Positions 9,169 to 19,223 of a stretch of DNA of 64,000 nt are shown here, in pieces. The stretch lies in contig NZ_QNRQ01000003.1 of the NCBI RefSeq assembly GCF_003315175.1, forward strand, positions 124,001-188,000. The letters are read 5' to 3'. The DNA is from Eoetvoesiella caeni. Lineage in GTDB: Bacteria > Pseudomonadota > Gammaproteobacteria > Burkholderiales > Burkholderiaceae_B. The position numbers and the translations under genes are program-made. Position 1 is the first letter of the stretch; the number at the start of each line of letters is the position of its first letter. The notes beneath the pieces were generated by a model. The model worked only from the letters and a program-made list of their open reading frames with translations. It searched no databases and was not told the DNA's origin.

Positions 9169-9822
9169 TCAGGCCGTATTTTTCAGCGCAGCCATGAAAG
9201 CCCGGATTTTTTCGGGCGACTTGATGCCGCCCGAAACTTCCACTCCGCTGCTGACATCCACCGCATAAGGCCTTACCCGGGAAATAGACTCCGCCACCCA
9301 CTGCGGCGTCAACCCCCCCGCAAGAATCAACGGGCGGCTGTCCGGCGCGTCCTGCACCGCCCTCAGCAACGAGGGATCCAGCTTCAGGCCGCTGCCGCCG
9401 TAGCCGGTGCTATAGCTGTCGAACAGCCATCCTGCGGCCCCACGAAAGGCCTGGCACGCGGCCAGCACCGCCTCGGGAGTTTCCAGGCCTGGCCCGCCTA
9501 CCCGGAAAGCACGCCAATAATGCTGTCCGAACTGCTCGCAGTATTCGGGGCTTTCGTCGCCGTGAAACTGCAGGATATCGGGCCGTACGTGTTCGACGAC
9601 GGCACGCACGTCGTCGGCCTGGGCGTTGACGAACAGTGCCACGACATTGACCAGCGTGGAGGCCGCCTCGCGCAGCTGGCGCGCCTGCTGCAGCGAGACA
9701 AAACGCGAACTTTCAGGATAAAACACCAGCCCGATCGCATCGGCGCCGGCCTGTACCGCGCATTGGACATCTTCAACACGCGTCAGTCCGCAAATTTTCA
9801 CTCGAGTACGTGCTTGCGTCAT
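9169..9822 (-). CDS. trpF: phosphoribosylanthranilate isomerase
   Basis: This 217-residue TIM-barrel enzyme catalyses the third step of tryptophan synthesis from anthranilate, the Amadori rearrangement of PRA to CdRP. The N-terminus VKICGLTRVEDV carries the catalytic Cys. DAIGLVFYPESSR and ILAGGLTPQWV are family loops, and DVSSGVEVSGGIKSPEKI near the end binds phosphate. The start at 9822 follows GAGGAC and lies 7 bases after the dctM stop, so it is probably co-transcribed with the TRAP genes. In many relatives trpB and trpA follow trpF. Here a convergent nucleotidase follows instead, so trpBA must be elsewhere. Confidence 0.95.
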   Translation of the reverse strand: MTQARTRVKICGLTRVEDVQCAVQAGADAIGLVFYPESSRFVSLQQARQLREAASTLVNVVALFVNAQADDVRAVVEHVRPDILQFHGDESPEYCEQFGQHYWRAFRVGGPGLETPEAVLAACQAFRGAAGWLFDSYSTGYGGSGLKLDPSLLRAVQDAPDSRPLILAGGLTPQWVAESISRVRPYAVDVSSGVEVSGGIKSPEKIRAFMAALKNTA

Positions 9823-9829
9823 ATGTCCT

Positions 9830-11509
9830 CTATTTGAATGCCGCGCCCGGATCGGCTTCATCCTGGCCCGAACTGTACGTGCCGGAGCCATAGGCGCTTT
9901 CTGTTTCCAGGTGGATGACCGACGCATCGACCTTGTGCGCGCCGTCTTTGTAGTGCGTAACCATGCGCGGAAACAGCATTACGGCCGCCACCATCAGCAA
10001 TTGGATAATGATGAAAGGGATGGACCCCCAATAGATTTGCTCGGTCGTGACCTTGGGTATGAGCTTGCCGGTGATCCTGTCCCGGTAATCCTCTTTGGGA
10101 GCGACCGACCGCAAATAGAACAAGGCAAAGCCAAACGGCGGATGTACAAATGAGGTCTGCATATTGACCGCCAGCAGTACACCGAACCAGATCAAGTCTA
10201 TGCCCATTTTATCGGCAACCGGACCCAGCAACGGCACAATAATGAAGGCCAGTTCGAAAAAATCCAGGAAAAATGCCAATACAAAAGTCAGCAGACTGAC
10301 AACGATAAGAAAACCCCACTGACCGCCGGGCAGGCCATTGAGCAGGTGCTCGACCCACAGGTCGCCGTTGATGCCGCGAAAACTAAGGCTGAAAACTGTG
10401 GAACCCACCAGAATGAACACGACGAAACAGGTCAGTTTGGTGGTCGTGTCCATGGCTTGCTTGAGCAAGGTCCATGACAGCCGGCCACGCAGTCCGGCCA
10501 TAAGAATGGCTCCCACCGCACCCATGGCTCCGCCCTCGGTAGGCGTTGCCACACCGATAAAAATCGTGCCCAGCACAAGGAATATAAGGAATAGCGGTGG
10601 AATCATTACGAAGGTTACGCGCTCGGCCAGGCGCGACAGCAGGCCAAGGCCCAGCACCTTGTTCAGCGTAGCGATGATCCATGCCGTAATGCCCCAGGCC
10701 ATCAACGACACCACCACATGCTCGTCGAGCGGTGCCGCAGGACGGCCGCTGAAATAGTATTCGCCGGCCAGGTATGACACAACCGTGGCGACGACCACCA
10801 GAACCCCAAGCGACCGCATGCCGCGTGCGCCATTGGCCTCAATATGTTCCCTGGCCTCGGCCGGCAACGCCGGCGCGGCGGCCGGCCGCAATATGGCGAC
10901 GATCACAACATAGGCCATATAAGCCCCCGCCAGCAGCAAGCCCGGAAGCATTGCGCCGCGATACATGTCGCCGATGGAGCGTCCAAGCTGGTCGGCCAGG
11001 ATAATGAGCACCAGCGACGGCGGGATAATTTGCGAGAGCGTCCCGGAAGCGGCAATGACCCCTGTGGCAAGCCGCCGGTCGTAGCCGTAGCGCAGCATGA
11101 TGGGCAAAGAGATCAGGCCCATGGAGATGACCGACGCCGACACTACCCCCGTAGTGGCCGCCAGCATGGCTCCTACAAGCACAACCGCAATGGCCAGGCC
11201 GCCCCGTATCGACCCGAACAATTGGCCTACGGTTTCAAGCAGGTCCTCGGCCATGCCCGATCGCTCAAGCACCAGCCCCATCAGCGTGAAAAAAGGCACG
11301 GCCAGCAATGTATCGTTGGACACAATGGCAAATACGCGCTGGGGCAAGGCCTGGAAAATGGCCGGCTGGATAAAGCCCAGCTCAACCGCCACCAAGCCGT
11401 ATAAAACGCCGGTGGCGGCCAAGGAAAACGCAACAGGAAATCCGATCAGCAAAAAAATGATCAGATTGATGAACATGATCGGAGCCAGGTTGTCGACAAG
11501 AAGCTCCAT
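9830..11509 (-). CDS. dctM: TRAP transporter large permease subunit (DctM), long form
   Basis: This 559-residue polytopic inner-membrane protein is the cation-coupled transport channel of a tripartite ATP-independent periplasmic transporter. It is about 130 residues longer than the usual DctM (near 430). Extra material lies in the middle (around residues 205-300, with EHIEANGARGMRS and two added hydrophobic helices) and in a hydrophilic C-terminal tail. SLPIMLRYGYDRRLATGVIAASGTL is of the type conserved in DctM proteins. It starts 2 bases after the dctQ stop. No DctP binding-protein gene is adjacent, so the substrate is open. Confidence 0.88.
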   Translation of the reverse strand: MELLVDNLAPIMFINLIIFLLIGFPVAFSLAATGVLYGLVAVELGFIQPAIFQALPQRVFAIVSNDTLLAVPFFTLMGLVLERSGMAEDLLETVGQLFGSIRGGLAIAVVLVGAMLAATTGVVSASVISMGLISLPIMLRYGYDRRLATGVIAASGTLSQIIPPSLVLIILADQLGRSIGDMYRGAMLPGLLLAGAYMAYVVIVAILRPAAAPALPAEAREHIEANGARGMRSLGVLVVVATVVSYLAGEYYFSGRPAAPLDEHVVVSLMAWGITAWIIATLNKVLGLGLLSRLAERVTFVMIPPLFLIFLVLGTIFIGVATPTEGGAMGAVGAILMAGLRGRLSWTLLKQAMDTTTKLTCFVVFILVGSTVFSLSFRGINGDLWVEHLLNGLPGGQWGFLIVVSLLTFVLAFFLDFFELAFIIVPLLGPVADKMGIDLIWFGVLLAVNMQTSFVHPPFGFALFYLRSVAPKEDYRDRITGKLIPKVTTEQIYWGSIPFIIIQLLMVAAVMLFPRMVTHYKDGAHKVDASVIHLETESAYGSGTYSSGQDEADPGAAFK

Positions 11510-11511
11510 AT

Positions 11512-12138
11512 TCAGTACCCCTTGCCACGCACGTCGTCAGCCTGGCCTGGCAGCTTTTCCTGGGCCTGGCGCAAAATATCCTCGGCCAACGCCTCTTCGG
11601 CGCTCTTGCCTTGCGTGACATTGGTAGGGTCGGAGCCCTGCCCCTTAAGAAACGCAATGCATTTGATCAGGTGCGAAATTCCGGCAAGAATCAACAGGAA
11701 AAAGCCCACGGGAATAAGCAGCTTGGCGGGCCAGCGTATCAAGCCCCCGGCATTGGAAGAAAGCTCGTGCTGAACAAAGGACCCATAAAAAACGGGAATG
11801 GACAGCCAGAAGATCAACAGGCAGGCGGGCAACAGAAAAAACAGCACGCCGAAAATCTCGATCTTGATTTGCGTGCGCTTGGAAAAGCGGTGGGCAAGGA
11901 CGTCGACACGAACATGCTCGTTGCGTAAAAACGTATATCCCGCCGCCAACAGAAAGATCGCCCCGAACATATACCATTGCAGCTCCAGCCAGGCGTTGGA
12001 GCTGACGCTGAAGAGTTTGCGCACCACGGCATTGCCGGCACTGATGAACACGACAATCAGCGTCAGCCACGTCACTGCCTTGCCGACGCGTGTGTTCAAG
12101 GCGTCGATGCCGCGGGACAATGTCAGAAGAAATTTCAT
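11512..12138 (-). CDS. dctQ: TRAP transporter small permease subunit (DctQ)
   Basis: This 208-residue protein has four predicted membrane helices (for example TWLTLIVVFISAGNAVVRK and the segment near residues 85-110) and the ELQWYMFGAIFLLAAGYT pattern of DctQ. The C-terminal 45 residues are charged and probably cytoplasmic. I place the start at 12138, after a GAAGG element; the frame extends further upstream but only with sequence lacking family character. It lies 94 bases downstream of truA and immediately upstream of dctM, forming a DctQM pair inside a biosynthetic gene run. Confidence 0.86.
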   Translation of the reverse strand: MKFLLTLSRGIDALNTRVGKAVTWLTLIVVFISAGNAVVRKLFSVSSNAWLELQWYMFGAIFLLAAGYTFLRNEHVRVDVLAHRFSKRTQIKIEIFGVLFFLLPACLLIFWLSIPVFYGSFVQHELSSNAGGLIRWPAKLLIPVGFFLLILAGISHLIKCIAFLKGQGSDPTNVTQGKSAEEALAEDILRQAQEKLPGQADDVRGKGY

Positions 12139-12232
12139 AAAGTGCCTTCGCTCAACCCCAAAATGGGCAGAGGATACGAGCTGCGCGATAGCGCCATGTT
12201 TGTAAATCCCAGGAACCTGCATCCGGGCGTGC

Positions 12233-13051
12233 TTATGCCTCTTGGACGAAAGACCAGCCCAAATGTGTCATACATGCCAGACCTGCATCAAGCCGCGGCA
12301 GACCAAATTCAGCAGGGTATTCTACATCTGCCAGGTACAAGCCGTCAGGCGCGAATGTGGGCGCGGCCAGGCGCCGATCGCGCTGGGCCAGCAAGGCCTC
12401 TATCCAGCCTGGCTCCTGCCTGCCCTGGCCGATATACAGCAAGGCCCCCATAAGATTGCGCACCATGTGATGCAAAAAGGCATTGGCCGTGAACGTGAAT
12501 ATGAAATATTCGCCGTGCTGGCGGATATCGAGCGTTTGCACGGTACGCACAGGGCTGGCCGCCTGGCACTGCGACGAGCGGAAACAACTGAAATCGTGCT
12601 CGCCCACAAGCATGGCCGCCGCCATGCGCATGGGCGCCAGCTCCAGCGGATGATAAACCCAGCCCACACGCCTATCGAGCAGCGGCGTTCGTACACGGCT
12701 GTTGCGCACCGCGTAAACATAAGTACGCGACATGGCCGAAAAGCGCGCATGGAATTCGTCGGATACCGGCTGCGCCCATTGCACCGCAACCGTATCGGGC
12801 AGCAAGGCATTCAAGCCACGTACCCAGGATTCGGTACGCCGCAGCGCGGCAGTGTCTATATGAACGACTTGCGCCAAGGCATGCACGCCGGTATCGGTGC
12901 GGCCGGCGCAAATTGTGGGAACGGCCGGCGCCGCGGCAAACCGGCGCAGCGCGGCCTCGAGTGTGTCTTGCACGGTACGGCCGTTGGGCTGAGTTTGCCA
13001 TCCCTGCCAGGCAGAGCCATCGTAAGCAAGCCCTAGGGCCATACGGGGCAT
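12233..13051 (-). CDS. truA: tRNA pseudouridine(38-40) synthase
   Basis: This 272-residue enzyme converts uridines 38-40 in the anticodon arm of many tRNAs to pseudouridine. The catalytic Asp is D53 in [14 protein letters not shown]. The N-terminal [14 protein letters not shown] and the later [27 protein letters not shown] and [11 protein letters not shown] are standard TruA elements. Length is normal. It follows fimV by 6 bases and is followed by the TRAP genes; truA next to fimV/asd/leu and trpF is a familiar arrangement in Burkholderiales. Confidence 0.96.
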   Translation of the reverse strand: MPRMALGLAYDGSAWQGWQTQPNGRTVQDTLEAALRRFAAAPAVPTICAGRTDTGVHALAQVVHIDTAALRRTESWVRGLNALLPDTVAVQWAQPVSDEFHARFSAMSRTYVYAVRNSRVRTPLLDRRVGWVYHPLELAPMRMAAAMLVGEHDFSCFRSSQCQAASPVRTVQTLDIRQHGEYFIFTFTANAFLHHMVRNLMGALLYIGQGRQEPGWIEALLAQRDRRLAAPTFAPDGLYLADVEYPAEFGLPRLDAGLACMTHLGWSFVQEA

Positions 13052-13057
13052 GAGGAG

Positions 13058-14653
13058 CTACTTGGTCTCGGTTACAGGCGGCTCGCGCAGGTCCAGATTG
13101 ATTTTATCGAGCTGCTCTTGAACCATGGCCTCGGTAACGGGCGACGCGGGATCATCGTCGTCGCGCGCGGCGTTGGCCCGGCGCAAGACCCAGGCAATAA
13201 TCAATACGGCAAGTGCCAACAGGGCCGTAACGACGCCCAATAAATGTTCTTGAAACCACGACACGGACTGACCTGCCTTGTTCGATGCGTTATTAACGGT
13301 ATTGTTAGTGGAAGAGTCCGATGCCCCGGCGGCGCCATTGCCGCCGGCTTGCGACGGCGATGCGGCGCCGGATGCCGTAGGACCCCCTGCTTGCCCCGGC
13401 TGAGCCGCCGCAGGCGGTGCGGAAGAACCGGAAGCGGACGAAGACGCAGGCGAGGAGCCTGCGGCCGCGGGACCCGTCGCGGCTGCGGCGGTATCCGCGG
13501 CTGCCGTACCTGCGGTTGTACCCGAATTATCGGTCAGGCTGCTGGCCGCATCGGTAAGAGTCTGCCCAAGACCAGTTGCGCCGTCCACCACCGCGTCTTT
13601 GGCCGCTTGTCCCTGGGCTTGCAATGCCTGATTCAAATTTTTAACGTTTTGCTCAAGCTGCGAAACCCGTTCTTGCGATTCGGCAAGATTCTTGCCCGCG
13701 GCTGTGCGTTCGTCGTCGGTTTTGTCCGGCGACGATCCGCTGGACAGGACAAGCTTGTCTTGTGCCCGGGCGGAGTTTTGGTCCGCAGCGCTTCCGGCGC
13801 CAGCTTCGGAGACCCCGCCTTTTGTCGCCGCCCCGCCCGTTACCGCCTGCCCTTGGCGCCCCGCCACGCCTTGGCGGTATTGCTCGAACTCTTGGGCGTG
13901 GCGCTGAAAAATACGGCGCGCCTCGCGATCGGAAACCGCCGTGAGTTCAGCCATGCCGGGCATTTGCAGCGTTGCGCCGGCTTTGACCAGATTGACATTG
14001 CCGTTGATGAACGCCTGGGGATTGGCGCGTTGCAGGGCAATCATCATTTGATAAACGCTTGCCTGCGGCACCGCATGGCGGCGCGCTATGGAAAACAACG
14101 TATCGCCGCGGCGCACACGAATGGTTTGCACCTGCGCGCCTGGCGATGCAACTGCCGAACCGGCGGCCTGGCCCGGACCCTGGCTTGAAGACGACCCCGG
14201 CGCCTGCGCGGCGGCGCCCGTCTGCACCGGTGCCAGGATGCTTACCTGATACTGCTGGCGCCCGGAGGCGGTTTGGACATTGAGCAGCAGATCGGCCACC
14301 GGCCCGTTGAACGGCTGGCTGGAGCTGACCTGTATAGTCTTGGCGCTGGCCCGGGCGCCATCGACCAATTGAAACTGCAGCGTGGCAGGATCGACCGGAG
14401 GAACCAGCCCCGCCTGCTTCCAGTCGGCCAGCGGCGCTGCGCTGACCGCGAAAGACTGTATGTCTTGCCGCGTAAGCTGGGTAACCGGCACGGCCACCCG
14501 CAGCGGCTGATTTTGCTGGGAAACAATGCGGGCATGGCCCAGTTGCGCCGCGTATGCCGTTGAACACATGGCCGCCGCAGCGGACAAGACCAGAACCATT
14601 GGAGCGGTTCGAGACAAGAATGTATTCGCGACTACGCAACGTGTCTTCTGCAT
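13058..14653 (-). CDS. fimV: FimV-like LysM protein
   Basis: This 531-residue inner-membrane protein has a large periplasmic part. FimV proteins bind peptidoglycan and help set pole organisation and type IV pilus or secretion functions. After a signal sequence (cleavage near AYA-AQ), the FimV N-terminal domain runs LGHARIVSQQNQPLRVAVPV. A LysM-type segment TIRVRRGDTLFSIARRH follows near residues 178-194. A coiled-coil stretch (ESQERVSQLEQNVKNLNQAL) and a long Ala/Ser/Gly/Pro-rich linker come next, then one membrane helix (VVTALLALAVLIIAWVL) and an acidic tail. It is much shorter than Pseudomonas FimV and appears to lack the C-terminal TPR region. It is wedged between asd and truA with 2-6 base gaps. 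Confidence 0.85.
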   Translation of the reverse strand: MQKTRCVVANTFLSRTAPMVLVLSAAAAMCSTAYAAQLGHARIVSQQNQPLRVAVPVTQLTRQDIQSFAVSAAPLADWKQAGLVPPVDPATLQFQLVDGARASAKTIQVSSSQPFNGPVADLLLNVQTASGRQQYQVSILAPVQTGAAAQAPGSSSSQGPGQAAGSAVASPGAQVQTIRVRRGDTLFSIARRHAVPQASVYQMMIALQRANPQAFINGNVNLVKAGATLQMPGMAELTAVSDREARRIFQRHAQEFEQYRQGVAGRQGQAVTGGAATKGGVSEAGAGSAADQNSARAQDKLVLSSGSSPDKTDDERTAAGKNLAESQERVSQLEQNVKNLNQALQAQGQAAKDAVVDGATGLGQTLTDAASSLTDNSGTTAGTAAADTAAAATGPAAAGSSPASSSASGSSAPPAAAQPGQAGGPTASGAASPSQAGGNGAAGASDSSTNNTVNNASNKAGQSVSWFQEHLLGVVTALLALAVLIIAWVLRRANAARDDDDPASPVTEAMVQEQLDKINLDLREPPVTETK

Positions 14654-14655
14654 TG

Positions 14656-15786
14656 TTAGAGTTCACCCAAAGTTATACGCAGCATGCGGCGAAGCGGCTC
14701 GGCGGCGCCCCACAGCAATTGATCGCCTACAGTGAAGGCGCTGAGGTATTCCGGACCCATGGACATTTTGCGCAAGCGGCCCACAGGGATGTCCAGCGTA
14801 CCGGTCACAGCCACGGGCGTCAATGCGTTCATGGTTGCATCGCGTTCGTTGGGAATGATTTTGGCCCATTTGGAGCCTTCGCGCAGCATGTCGTTGATTT
14901 CATCGAGCGGCACGTCGCGCTTGAGCTTGATGGTCAGGGCCTGGCTATGGCAGCGCATGGCGCCGATGCGTACACACAAGCCGTCGATGGGTGTGGGCGC
15001 TGTACCGAAGGCTTCGCCGCGGCCCAGGATCTTGTTGGTCTCGGCTTCGGCCTTCCATTCTTCGCGCGACACGCCATTGCCCAGGTCTTTGTCGATCCAG
15101 GGAATCAGGCTGCCCGCCAGGGGAACGCCGAAATGGTCGCGCGGCATGTCTTCCAGGCGTTGGGTGGCCAACACACCACGGTCGATTTCCAAAATGGCCG
15201 ACGCCGGATCGTCAAGCAAAGGCTTGACCGACACATTCAGCAAGCCGAACTGCGTCAGAAGTTCGCGCATGTGCTGGGCGCCGCCGCCGGACGCCGCCTG
15301 ATATGTCATGCTGGTCATCCATTCAACCAGATCATTATTGAACAGGCCCGACAACCCCATAAGCATGCAGCTGACCGTGCAGTTGCCGCCGACGAAATTC
15401 TTGACGCCGCGGCCCAGGGCCGCATCGATGACCGGGCGGTTTACCGGGTCGAGCACAATGATGGCATCGTCGGCCATGCGCAAGGTGCTGGCCGCATCGA
15501 TCCAGATACCGTCCCAGCCGGCATCGCGCAGCTTGGGATAGACCTGGGTGGTGTAGTCGCCGCCCTGGGCGGTCAGGATGATAGGCAGCTTTTTAAGAGC
15601 CTGAATATCGTAGGCGTCTTGCAAAGGCGCGGCGCCTTCGGCCCAGGCCGGCGCTTTGCCGCCAGCGTTGCTGGTGGAAAAGAACACGGGTTCGAATAGA
15701 GAGAAATCATTTTCGTCGCGCATGCGCTGCATGAGGACCGAGCCCACCATGCCGCGCCAGCCGACCAAACCTACTGCTTGGCTCAT
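14656..15786 (-). CDS. asd: aspartate-semialdehyde dehydrogenase
   Basis: This 376-residue enzyme reduces aspartyl phosphate with NADPH at the branch point to lysine/diaminopimelate, methionine and threonine. [18 protein letters not shown] is the nucleotide-binding loop, and [12 protein letters not shown] holds the catalytic Cys (about residue 135). The sequence is of the Gram-negative type close to E. coli Asd in length and motifs. It sits between leuB and fimV on the minus strand. The 43-base gap to leuB is AT-rich, but I see no clear terminator there. Confidence 0.96.
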   Translation of the reverse strand: MSQAVGLVGWRGMVGSVLMQRMRDENDFSLFEPVFFSTSNAGGKAPAWAEGAAPLQDAYDIQALKKLPIILTAQGGDYTTQVYPKLRDAGWDGIWIDAASTLRMADDAIIVLDPVNRPVIDAALGRGVKNFVGGNCTVSCMLMGLSGLFNNDLVEWMTSMTYQAASGGGAQHMRELLTQFGLLNVSVKPLLDDPASAILEIDRGVLATQRLEDMPRDHFGVPLAGSLIPWIDKDLGNGVSREEWKAEAETNKILGRGEAFGTAPTPIDGLCVRIGAMRCHSQALTIKLKRDVPLDEINDMLREGSKWAKIIPNERDATMNALTPVAVTGTLDIPVGRLRKMSMGPEYLSAFTVGDQLLWGAAEPLRRMLRITLGEL

Positions 15787-15829
15787 GTTGCTGTCACTTA
15801 AAAAGATAAAAATTCAGGCATTAATTGTT

Positions 15830-16906
15830 TTATTTTAACGCCTTCAGCACGGCATCGCCCATTTCCGAGGTAGAAACGCGGGTTGTACCCGGCTCGAAGA
15901 TGTCGGCGGTACGCAAGCCTTGCTGCAAAACGGCCTGCACAGCTTCTTCGATTTTGTCGGCTCGTCCCGCCTCGTTCAGGGAATAGCGCAGCAGCATGGC
16001 CGCCGACAGAATCGTGGCCAGCGGGTTCGCTATATTCTTGCCCGCGATGTCCGGCGCCGAGCCGTGGCTGGGTTCGTACAGCCCCTGGTTCGAAGCGTTG
16101 AGCGAAGCCGAAGGCAGCATGCCGATGGAACCTGTAAGCATGGCCGCTTCATCGGAAAGAATGTCGCCGAACAGATTGCCGGTAACGACCACGTCGAACT
16201 CTTTAGGAGCGCGCACCAGTTGCATGGCGGCGTTGTCCACATACATGTGGGAAAGCGCCACATCGGGGTATTCGCGTGCCACCTCAATGACGGTGTCGCG
16301 CCAGAACTGCGAAGTTTCCAGCACATTGGCCTTGTCGACGCTGCACAGCTTCTTGCTGCGCTTTTGCGCGGCCTGGAACGCGACATGCGCAATGCGGCGC
16401 ACTTCGGATTCGGCATAGTGCATGGTATCGAAGCCCTGGCGCTCTCCCTTGAAGGGGCCGTCGGCGACTTCGCGCACGCCGCGCGGCTGGCCAAAGTAGA
16501 TATCGCCGGTCAGCTCGCGGACAATAAGAATGTCCAGGCCGGACACCACTTCAGGCTTGAGCGAAGAAGCATTGGCCAACTGCGGGTACAGGATGGCGGG
16601 GCGCAAATTGGCAAACAGGCCCAGCGCCTTGCGCAAGCCCAGAATGGCTTGCTCCGGACGCAGCTCGCGGGCCAGGGAGTCGTACTTCCAGTCGCCCACG
16701 GCGCCAAACAGGATGGCGGCCGACTCCTTGGCCAGGTTCAACGTGGATGCGGGCAAGGGATGGCCATGGACATCGTAGGCGGCGCCGCCCACGGGTTCGG
16801 TATGCAGTTCCAGGTCCAGGCCTAGCGCGCCCAATACGCGTACGGCTTGTTCGGTAATTTCCGGGCCGATGCCATCACCGGGTAATACGGCTATCTTGTG
16901 TGCCAT
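15830..16906 (-). CDS. leuB: 3-isopropylmalate dehydrogenase
   Basis: This 358-residue enzyme oxidises and decarboxylates 3-isopropylmalate to 2-ketoisocaproate using [16 protein letters not shown] opens the protein, [16 protein letters not shown] binds substrate, and [18 protein letters not shown] is the NAD site. I use the ATG at 16906, with GGAAA just upstream; a start 24 bases earlier adds eight residues of no family character. It is preceded by a strong hairpin in the leuD-leuB gap and followed by asd. Confidence 0.96.
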   Translation of the reverse strand: MAHKIAVLPGDGIGPEITEQAVRVLGALGLDLELHTEPVGGAAYDVHGHPLPASTLNLAKESAAILFGAVGDWKYDSLARELRPEQAILGLRKALGLFANLRPAILYPQLANASSLKPEVVSGLDILIVRELTGDIYFGQPRGVREVADGPFKGERQGFDTMHYAESEVRRIAHVAFQAAQKRSKKLCSVDKANVLETSQFWRDTVIEVAREYPDVALSHMYVDNAAMQLVRAPKEFDVVVTGNLFGDILSDEAAMLTGSIGMLPSASLNASNQGLYEPSHGSAPDIAGKNIANPLATILSAAMLLRYSLNEAGRADKIEEAVQAVLQQGLRTADIFEPGTTRVSTSEMGDAVLKALK

Positions 16907-16935
16907 TTGTTTTCCATTGATCTTGGGCATTCAAA

Positions 16936-16968
16936 GGCCGGATCGAGTTGTCTAACTCTTATCCGGCC
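16936..16968. promoter_or_regulatory. stable stem-loop in the leuD-leuB spacer
   Basis: GGCCGGAT (16936-16943) pairs with ATCCGGCC (16961-16968). Inside this, GAGTT (16945-16949) pairs with AACTC (16954-16958) around a four-base loop. In the leu transcript it lies about 15 bases before the leuB ribosome-binding site. No T-run follows on the minus strand, so it is more likely an mRNA-processing, stabilising or translation element than a terminator. Confidence 0.55.
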
Positions 16969-17015
16969 GGCCCTGTTTATATAAATTGTTTAGAACTACT
17001 CGGCAAGCTGCCCGT

Positions 17016-17666
17016 TTATTTACCGGCGCTGCCTACCAGCCAAGGACTGCGTGCCAGGCGGTCGGCCTCGAAGGCCCGAATCTTGTCGCTTTTTTTCAAG
17101 GTCTGGGCAATGTCGTCCAGGCCATTCAGCAGGCAATGCTTGCGAAACGGCTCGACGTCGAATGCCAGTTCGCGGCCTTCAGGCGTAATTACCACTTGGC
17201 GCCCCAGGTCGATGCGCAAACGATAGCCTTCTTGCGACTGCACTTCGTCGAACAGGCGGGCGACTTCGGCCTCGGGCAGCACGATAGGCAAAAAGCCGTT
17301 CTTGAAGCTGTTGTTAAAGAAGATATCGGCATACGAAGGCGCAATCACCGCGCGAAAGCCGAACTGCATCAAGGCCCACGGTGCGTGTTCGCGGCTGGAG
17401 CCGCAACCGAAGTTCTGGCGCGCCAGCAACACCGAAGCACCCGCATAGCGCGGCTTGTTCAGCACAAAGTCCGGATTGAGCGGACGTTTGCTGTTGTCCA
17501 TGCCCGGTTCGCCGTGGTCCAGATAGCGCAGCTCGTCGAACAGATTCGGCCCAAAACCCGTACGCTTGATGGACTTGAGAAATTGCTTGGGAATAATGAG
17601 GTCGGTGTCGACGTTTTCGCGGTCCAACGGAGCCACCAGGCCGTCATGGGTAGTAAACGCTTGCAT
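17016..17666 (-). CDS. leuD: 3-isopropylmalate dehydratase small subunit
   Basis: This 216-residue subunit forms isopropylmalate isomerase with LeuC in leucine synthesis. [18 protein letters not shown] near the start and [15 protein letters not shown] (about residues 84-98) are the hallmark substrate-contact loops of the aconitase swivel domain. It starts 9 bases after the leuC stop, so the two subunits are made from one message. Confidence 0.97.
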   Translation of the reverse strand: MQAFTTHDGLVAPLDRENVDTDLIIPKQFLKSIKRTGFGPNLFDELRYLDHGEPGMDNSKRPLNPDFVLNKPRYAGASVLLARQNFGCGSSREHAPWALMQFGFRAVIAPSYADIFFNNSFKNGFLPIVLPEAEVARLFDEVQSQEGYRLRIDLGRQVVITPEGRELAFDVEPFRKHCLLNGLDDIAQTLKKSDKIRAFEADRLARSPWLVGSAGK

Positions 17667-17675
17667 TATGGCTTC

Positions 17676-19079
17676 CTATTGAAAAGTTCTGACATCGACG
17701 AAGTGGCCGGCTATGGCCGCGGCCGCCGCCATGGCCGGGCTGACCAGGTGCGTGCGCCCGCCCTGGCCCTGGCGGCCTTCGAAATTGCGGTTGGAGGTCG
17801 AGGCGCAACGCTCGCCGGGTTCGAGGCGGTCGGCATTCATGGCCAGGCACATCGAACAACCAGGCTCGCGCCATTCAAAGCCTGCGTCCAGGAATATCTT
17901 GTCCAGCCCTTCTTGCTCGGCCTGTTGCTTTACCAAGCCGGAGCCCGGCACAACCATGGCCTGCTTCACGTTCTTGGCCACATGCTTGCCGCGCGCCACG
18001 GCGGCGGCCGCACGCAAGTCTTCGATGCGTGAGTTGGTGCAAGAGCCGATGAACACACGGTCGATAGCAATGTCGACCAACGGCGTGTTTGGTTTCAGGC
18101 CCATATATTGCAAGGCTCTTTCCATGCCGCCGCGGCGCACTTCGTCCTTTTCCTGTGCCGGGTCCGGCACACTGGCGTCGACCGCCAGCACCATTTCGGG
18201 CGATGTTCCCCAACTGACCTGGGGCTGTATCCGGCTGGCATCGATCTCGACCACGCGGTCGAACTGCGCGCCTTCGTCGCTGTGCAAGGTGTTCCAGTAT
18301 TGCACGGCCTGGTCCCAGGCTGCTCCCGTGGGCGCATAAGGGCGGCCGCGGAAATATTCTATGGTTTTGTCGTCGACGGCCACCATGCCCGACCGCGCCC
18401 CGGCTTCGATGGCCATATTGCAGACCGTCATGCGGCCTTCAACCGACAGCGACTGCACCGCCTTGCCGCCGAACTCGATGGCGTAGCCCGTGCCGCCGGC
18501 CGTACCGATCTGGCCGATGATATACAAAACCAGGTCCTTGGCCGTACAGCCGAAAGGCAAGTCGCCTTCGACCCGGACCAGCATGCTTTTATTTTTCTTC
18601 ATGAGCAGGGTCTGGGTAGCCAGCACATGCTCGACCTCGGAGGTACCAATACCGAAAGCCAGGGCGCCGAAAGCGCCATGCGTGCTGGTGTGCGAATCGC
18701 CGCAAACCACCGTCATGCCCGGCAAGGTTGCGCCCTGCTCGGGTCCGATGACGTGCACAATGCCCTGGCGCAAATCATTCATGCGAAATTCGGTAATGCC
18801 GAAGGTTTCGCAGTTTTCGTCCAGGGTATCGACCTGCAGGCGCGAAATGGGATCTTTGATGCCTTCGCTGCGCGCTGTCGTGGGCACGTTGTGGTCGGCA
18901 ACCGCCAGGTTGGCGCTGATGCGCCAGGGCTTGCGGTCGGCCAGAGCCAGGCCTTCGAATGCCTGGGGACTGGTCACTTCGTGCAAAAGATGCCGGTCGA
19001 TGTAGATCAGGCAGGTGCCGTCGGACTCTTGATCCACGACATGCGCATTCCATAATTTATCGTACAGGGTCTGGGCCAT
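17676..19079 (-). CDS. leuC: 3-isopropylmalate dehydratase large subunit
   Basis: This 467-residue subunit holds the 4Fe-4S cluster of isopropylmalate isomerase. Cluster ligands are the Cys in [13 protein letters not shown] and the pair in [29 protein letters not shown] is the aconitase-type active-site loop. The ATG at 19079 is preceded by AAGAG. The frame is open 54 bases upstream, but the extension has no family character and crosses the predicted leader. It is the first gene of the leu-asd-fimV-truA run. Confidence 0.97.
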   Translation of the reverse strand: MAQTLYDKLWNAHVVDQESDGTCLIYIDRHLLHEVTSPQAFEGLALADRKPWRISANLAVADHNVPTTARSEGIKDPISRLQVDTLDENCETFGITEFRMNDLRQGIVHVIGPEQGATLPGMTVVCGDSHTSTHGAFGALAFGIGTSEVEHVLATQTLLMKKNKSMLVRVEGDLPFGCTAKDLVLYIIGQIGTAGGTGYAIEFGGKAVQSLSVEGRMTVCNMAIEAGARSGMVAVDDKTIEYFRGRPYAPTGAAWDQAVQYWNTLHSDEGAQFDRVVEIDASRIQPQVSWGTSPEMVLAVDASVPDPAQEKDEVRRGGMERALQYMGLKPNTPLVDIAIDRVFIGSCTNSRIEDLRAAAAVARGKHVAKNVKQAMVVPGSGLVKQQAEQEGLDKIFLDAGFEWREPGCSMCLAMNADRLEPGERCASTSNRNFEGRQGQGGRTHLVSPAMAAAAAIAGHFVDVRTFQ

Positions 19080-19135
19080 AGCTATGCTCTTGAAATATCT
19101 GGATGAATGGGGCTGTTTTCGCAGCCGACGCACTT

Positions 19136-19163
19136 ATTATGCCAGTCTTTCAACCTAGTACAA
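19136..19163 (-). promoter_or_regulatory. candidate promoter of the leuCDB run
   Basis: On the minus strand TTGTAC (19158-19163) and CATAAT (19136-19141) are spaced by 16 bases, about 57 bases before the leuC start. The -35 region lies within a 7-base inverted repeat (CAGTCTT 19143-19149 / AAGACTG 19165-19171). Two AGTACT palindromes follow at 19180-19194, so an operator is plausible. Confidence 0.45.
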
Positions 19164-19223
19164 GAAGACTGTATATACTAGTACTACCAGTACTATTCTG
19201 CGGCCTGCCGACCGGCATTACCG

